A stretch of DNA of 8,210 nt from Nitrospira sp. UBA2083 (lineage in GTDB: Bacteria > Nitrospirota > Nitrospiria > Nitrospirales > Nitrospiraceae): NCBI GenBank assembly GCA_002331625.1, contig DCZN01000084.1:5143-13352 (forward strand), written 5' to 3'. Below, one piece after another: positions 5,665 through 8,210 of this stretch. Within the stretch, counting starts at the first letter, position 1; the number at the start of each line of letters is the position of its first letter. Position numbers and translations under genes: made by a program. The notes beneath the pieces are model-generated. The model saw only the letters and a program-made list of their open reading frames with translations. It was not told where the DNA came from and made no database searches.

Positions 5665-6036
5665 ATGCGACCACTCTTCAAGGGAAATGCAGCGGAAAAG
5701 CTGGCCAAAGTGCAAGCCGGTTTGCGGCATGCCTTTGCCGTCCAGCCGGAGGATCAGCCCCTCGCGATCGAAGATGTGCAGTTGATGGAACGGATCGCCG
5801 AGGTGATCGTGAAGCGTCGGATGGCGGCGCCGGCGACGATGTTCTTGGAATCCATGGGGCCGATGAATTTTTTGGGAAGTCAGGCGCTGCACTTCCTGAC
5901 GCCGATTCTTGACTGTGCGTTCAACACCAAAGAAGTCGAGCAGGTCGCTCGATTGCTCGAACGCCGCGACACGGTGACTCGTCTGGTCGCCATCATTGAA
6001 GCCAAGGCTGCTCCACAGGGAGCGACGGCTCAATGA
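5665..6036 (+). CDS. conserved-looking protein of unknown function, first gene of MutL-like operon
   Basis: A 123-aa protein of no assigned function. A charged N-terminal helix (MRPLFKGNAAEKLAKVQ) and an acidic stretch (about 28-42) precede a core at about 43-112. The core contains AEVIVKRRMAAPATMFLES, then GPMNFLGSQALHFLTPILDCAF, then a helix EVEQVARLLERRDTVTRLVAIIE. The middle part is hydrophobic enough for membrane association but is not a clear transmembrane helix. From memory, similar short proteins occur next to MutL/GlmL-like genes in other phyla. The ATG has no good Shine-Dalgarno but lies about 32 nt after the start point of a strong promoter. The stop overlaps the ATG of the next gene (ATGA), so the two are co-translated and probably work together. 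Confidence 0.75.
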   Translation: MRPLFKGNAAEKLAKVQAGLRHAFAVQPEDQPLAIEDVQLMERIAEVIVKRRMAAPATMFLESMGPMNFLGSQALHFLTPILDCAFNTKEVEQVARLLERRDTVTRLVAIIEAKAAPQGATAQ

Positions 6037-7868
6037 CAGCTTCCGTCTCCAGCCCTCCTAAGATTGATCGCTCGCTCAACGTCATCGTCGCCACCGATTG
6101 CGGCAGCACCACGACCAAAGCCATTCTCATCGAAAAGATCGGGGACACCTATCGGCAGACCTACCGAGGGGAAGCTCCGACGACCGTTGAGGCGCCGTTC
6201 GAAGATGTCACGCGTGGTGTGTTGAATGCCATCGCGGAAATCGAAGAGCTTTCCGGGCGAAGAATTTTAGATGGCGATAAGATCATCACTCCCTGCCGCG
6301 ATGAGAGGACCGGCGTCGATATCTATATCTCGACCAGCAGCGCGGGTGGCGGATTGCAGATGATGGTGACCGGTGTTGTGCAGAACATGACGGGGGAAAG
6401 CGCGCAACGGGCGGCGCTGGGAGCCGGTGCGATCGTCATCGATGTGTTGGCGGCGAATGATGGCCGCTTGCCCCATGAGAAGATCGAGCGTATCCGCTCT
6501 ATGAGGCCGGACATGATTCTCATGTCAGGTGGAACGGACGGAGGAGCTATCACGCATGTGGTGGAGATGGCTCAATACGTCGCGGCGGCGGAGCCACGGC
6601 CACGGTTCGGTGTGACGTACAAGTTGCCGTTGATCTATGCCGGCAACAAGGAAGCCCAGCCGCAAGTCAAAAAAATCCTGGAAGACAAATCGGCACTGGT
6701 TGTGACCGACAACATCAGGCCCGTGCTGGAACGAGAAAACTTGGCACCGGCGCGAAACAAAATTCATGACCTGTTTCTCGAGCACGTGATGCAGCAGGCT
6801 CCTGGCTACAAGAAGCTCATCGATATGGCCGGCGCGCCGATCATACCGACTCCCGCTGCCGTCGGCTTGATCATGGAGACGATTGCCAAGCGGGAACATT
6901 TGAACCTGATCGGCGTGGATATCGGAGGAGCCACGACGGACGTGTTTTCCCTCTTTGATGGGGTGTTCAACCGGACGGTCAGTGCCAACCTCGGCATGTC
7001 GTACAGTGTGTCCAACGTGCTCGCTGAGGCGGGACTGGCCAATATTATGCGGTGGGTGCCGTTCACGATCGACGAGCAGACGCTCCGCAACCGCATCAAG
7101 AACAAGATGATCCGCCCCACGACCATCCCGCAAACGCTCGATGAGCTGCAGATCGAGCAGGCGATCGCGCGCGAAGCCTTGCGGCTGGCGTTGATCCATC
7201 ACAAGTCGCTGGCTACGGGCCTCAAAGGTGTGCAGCAAGAGCGGACGATTTCCGATGTGTTTGAGCAGCAGACATCCGGCAAGTCGCTGATCGACATGTT
7301 GAAGCTGGATTTGATCGTCGGAAGCGGCGGGATCTTGTCCCACGCGCCGCGTCGGATTCAATCCATGCTGATGATGGTCGATGCCTATGAACCGATGGGC
7401 TGCACGATGGTGTCGGTCGACAGCATCTTTATGATGCCGCATCTCGGGGTGCTATCCACGATCAATGAGAAGGCCGCGACCGATGTGTTCGTGCGGGATT
7501 GCATGATCTATCTGGGGACCTGCGTGGCGCCGATCGGACAGGGAAAGGATGGAGAGCTCTGTGCCGATTACCAGATCACGATGCCCGATGGACAGGTGAT
7601 CAGTGAGAAGCTGAAGTTCGGTGAATTGCGGCTCTACCCACTGGAGGCGGACAAGAAGGCGTCGATGAAGGTGCAACCTGCCAAGGGAGTCAACCTGGGT
7701 GCCGGTGCCGGTGTTGCTGTGACCAAGGAGGTTCATGGCGGTGTCGTCGGACTCTTGCTGGATGGCCGTGGGCGACCGTTGAAACTTCCGACTGAGCAAC
7801 AGGCGCGTGTGGCAGCCCTCACGAAATGGTTTGACTCTGTCGGCTTATATCCGACAGTGAGTGGTTAG
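6033..7868 (+). CDS. MutL/GlmL-family ASKHA ATPase (glutamate mutase L-like)
   Basis: A predicted cytoplasmic ATPase of the MutL family, named after GlmL, the accessory protein encoded between the subunits of B12-dependent glutamate mutase in clostridia. The family is related to the hydantoinase/oxoprolinase and sugar-kinase fold. Phosphate-1 motif: D22-C-G-S-T-T-T-K29. Phosphate-2 motif: D296-I-G-G-A-T-T-D303. Adenosine-type motif: GSGGILSHA (430-438). MSGGTDGG (164-171) is another conserved glycine segment. At 611 aa it is longer than classical GlmL (about 460 aa). The extra C-terminal part (about 470-611) includes GVNLGAGAGVAV and a GGVVGLLLDGRGRPL segment. GGGAG (6018-6022) lies 10 nt before the ATG, which overlaps the previous stop. 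No mutase subunit is in view, so a role in glutamate fermentation is unlikely; chaperoning of some metalloenzyme or cobamide enzyme is only a guess. Confidence 0.85.
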   Translation: MTASVSSPPKIDRSLNVIVATDCGSTTTKAILIEKIGDTYRQTYRGEAPTTVEAPFEDVTRGVLNAIAEIEELSGRRILDGDKIITPCRDERTGVDIYISTSSAGGGLQMMVTGVVQNMTGESAQRAALGAGAIVIDVLAANDGRLPHEKIERIRSMRPDMILMSGGTDGGAITHVVEMAQYVAAAEPRPRFGVTYKLPLIYAGNKEAQPQVKKILEDKSALVVTDNIRPVLERENLAPARNKIHDLFLEHVMQQAPGYKKLIDMAGAPIIPTPAAVGLIMETIAKREHLNLIGVDIGGATTDVFSLFDGVFNRTVSANLGMSYSVSNVLAEAGLANIMRWVPFTIDEQTLRNRIKNKMIRPTTIPQTLDELQIEQAIAREALRLALIHHKSLATGLKGVQQERTISDVFEQQTSGKSLIDMLKLDLIVGSGGILSHAPRRIQSMLMMVDAYEPMGCTMVSVDSIFMMPHLGVLSTINEKAATDVFVRDCMIYLGTCVAPIGQGKDGELCADYQITMPDGQVISEKLKFGELRLYPLEADKKASMKVQPAKGVNLGAGAGVAVTKEVHGGVVGLLLDGRGRPLKLPTEQQARVAALTKWFDSVGLYPTVSG

Positions 7869-7870
7869 TG

Positions 7871-7933
7871 TTGAGTGTTTAATTTTTAGTTATCGACCTG
7901 TAACTCAAAACTAAAAACTCACAACTCAAAACT
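7871..7933. repeat. AT-rich inverted and direct repeat between operon genes
   Basis: The 70-nt gap between the MutL-like gene and the next ORF is AT-rich, unlike its surroundings. TTTTTAGTT (7883-7891) pairs perfectly with AACTAAAAA (7909-7917) around a 17-nt loop. Three copies of an AACTnAAAACT unit follow each other: 7902-7912, 7909-7919 and 7923-7933, the first and last identical. From memory, AT-rich strings of this kind recur between genes in Nitrospira. There is no U-tract after the stem, so termination is not indicated. Confidence 0.55.
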
Positions 7934-7938
7934 GAGAT

Positions 7939-8210
7939 ATGGCTCACTCTTATACTCCCGGTCTCACGGTTACCGAGCATACGGTCATCCATCGCCGTCG
8001 CATGCTGCCTCTGCCTGGGAAGGTGTTGGTCGCAGTCGGCGATCAGGTCCGTTCTGATCAGGCGGTGGCACGAGCCGAATTGCCTGGGAAGGTGTTTCCG
8101 ATCAACCTGGCCAATCAGCTCAGCGTGGCACCGGGGGAGATCAAGGACTATTTAGTCAAAAAAGAAGGCGAGGCTGTTGAGAAGGACGAGATTCTTGCTG
8201 AGAACAAGCC
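7939..8210 (+). CDS. protein of unknown function with two lipoyl/biotinyl-like segments (3'-truncated by window end)
   Basis: The first 90 codons of a gene running past the window; it starts MAHSYTPGLTVTEH. Two related segments, VAVGDQVRSDQAVARAE (31-47) and VKKEGEAVEKDEILAEN (73-89), share the pattern VxxGxxVxxDxxxA. This is typical of lipoyl, biotinyl and RnfC-like barrel-sandwich domains. LPGKV occurs twice (25-29 and 49-53), and no MKM-type modifiable lysine is seen, so a structural hammerhead role is more likely than a swinging arm. The start is the first ATG after the AT-rich repeat and has only a weak GAG upstream. Same-strand placement 70 nt behind the MutL-like gene suggests membership of that operon. 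Function unknown. Confidence 0.7.
   Translation, partial: MAHSYTPGLTVTEHTVIHRRRMLPLPGKVLVAVGDQVRSDQAVARAELPGKVFPINLANQLSVAPGEIKDYLVKKEGEAVEKDEILAENK
8012..8096 (+). repeat. 16-bp in-frame direct repeat inside the last gene
   Basis: TGCCTGGGAAGGTGTT occurs identically at 8012-8027 and 8081-8096, 69 nt (23 codons) apart and in the same frame, encoding LPGKV both times. GATCAGG is also repeated, at 8041-8047 and 8056-8062. It could reflect an internal duplication of a hammerhead half-motif. Confidence 0.8.

Noticed and set aside
6525..7442. 305-codon minus-strand open frame
   Set aside because: Antisense shadow of the MutL-like gene; rich in His, Arg and Gln as expected from reversed GC-rich codons, with no domain signature.
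1..8210. CRISPR array, tRNA or rRNA genes, transposase genes
   Set aside because: No regularly spaced repeats, cloverleaf-like segments, rRNA stretches or transposase-like proteins were seen on either strand.

Overview
The window is a bacterial chromosome segment with moderately high GC. The best guess for the host is a Nitrospira-like bacterium (phylum Nitrospirota). That guess rests on the overall gene character and on two intergenic repeats (81-205 and 7871-7933) that look, from memory, like dispersed elements in Nitrospira genomes. It was not checked by a search.

Layout. (1) 225-2402, plus strand: a compact cluster of pgsA (phosphatidylglycerophosphate synthase), a putative secreted lipoprotein esterase of the PHB-depolymerase/feruloyl-esterase type, and plsY (acyl-phosphate:glycerol-3-phosphate acyltransferase). 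The two membrane enzymes both use glycerol-3-phosphate in phospholipid synthesis; the esterase between them has no obvious role there. (2) 2535-5593, minus strand: a block of accessory genes. It holds a soluble eukaryotic-like protein kinase with an unusual catalytic loop, an 8-strand-type outer-membrane beta-barrel protein with a strong hairpin in its leader, and a toxin-antitoxin operon. The operon is mntA (nucleotidyltransferase antitoxin), hepT (HEPN toxin) and a 57-codon ORF that overlaps the hepT stop and resembles the N-terminal half of a CopG-type antitoxin. (3) 5598-8210, plus strand: a near-consensus sigma-70-type promoter drives an apparent operon. Its genes are a 123-aa conserved-looking protein of unknown function, a 611-aa ASKHA-fold ATPase of the MutL/GlmL (glutamate mutase L) family, and a 3'-truncated gene for a protein with two lipoyl/biotinyl-like segments.

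How the parts fit. Genes within each block appear co-transcribed, judged by 2-bp to 16-bp overlaps or short gaps. The three blocks look functionally independent. The most intriguing parts are the MutL-like operon, with no B12-mutase subunit in view, and the third, apparently truncated, antitoxin-like ORF coupled to hepT. The window starts in probable intergenic DNA and ends inside a gene.
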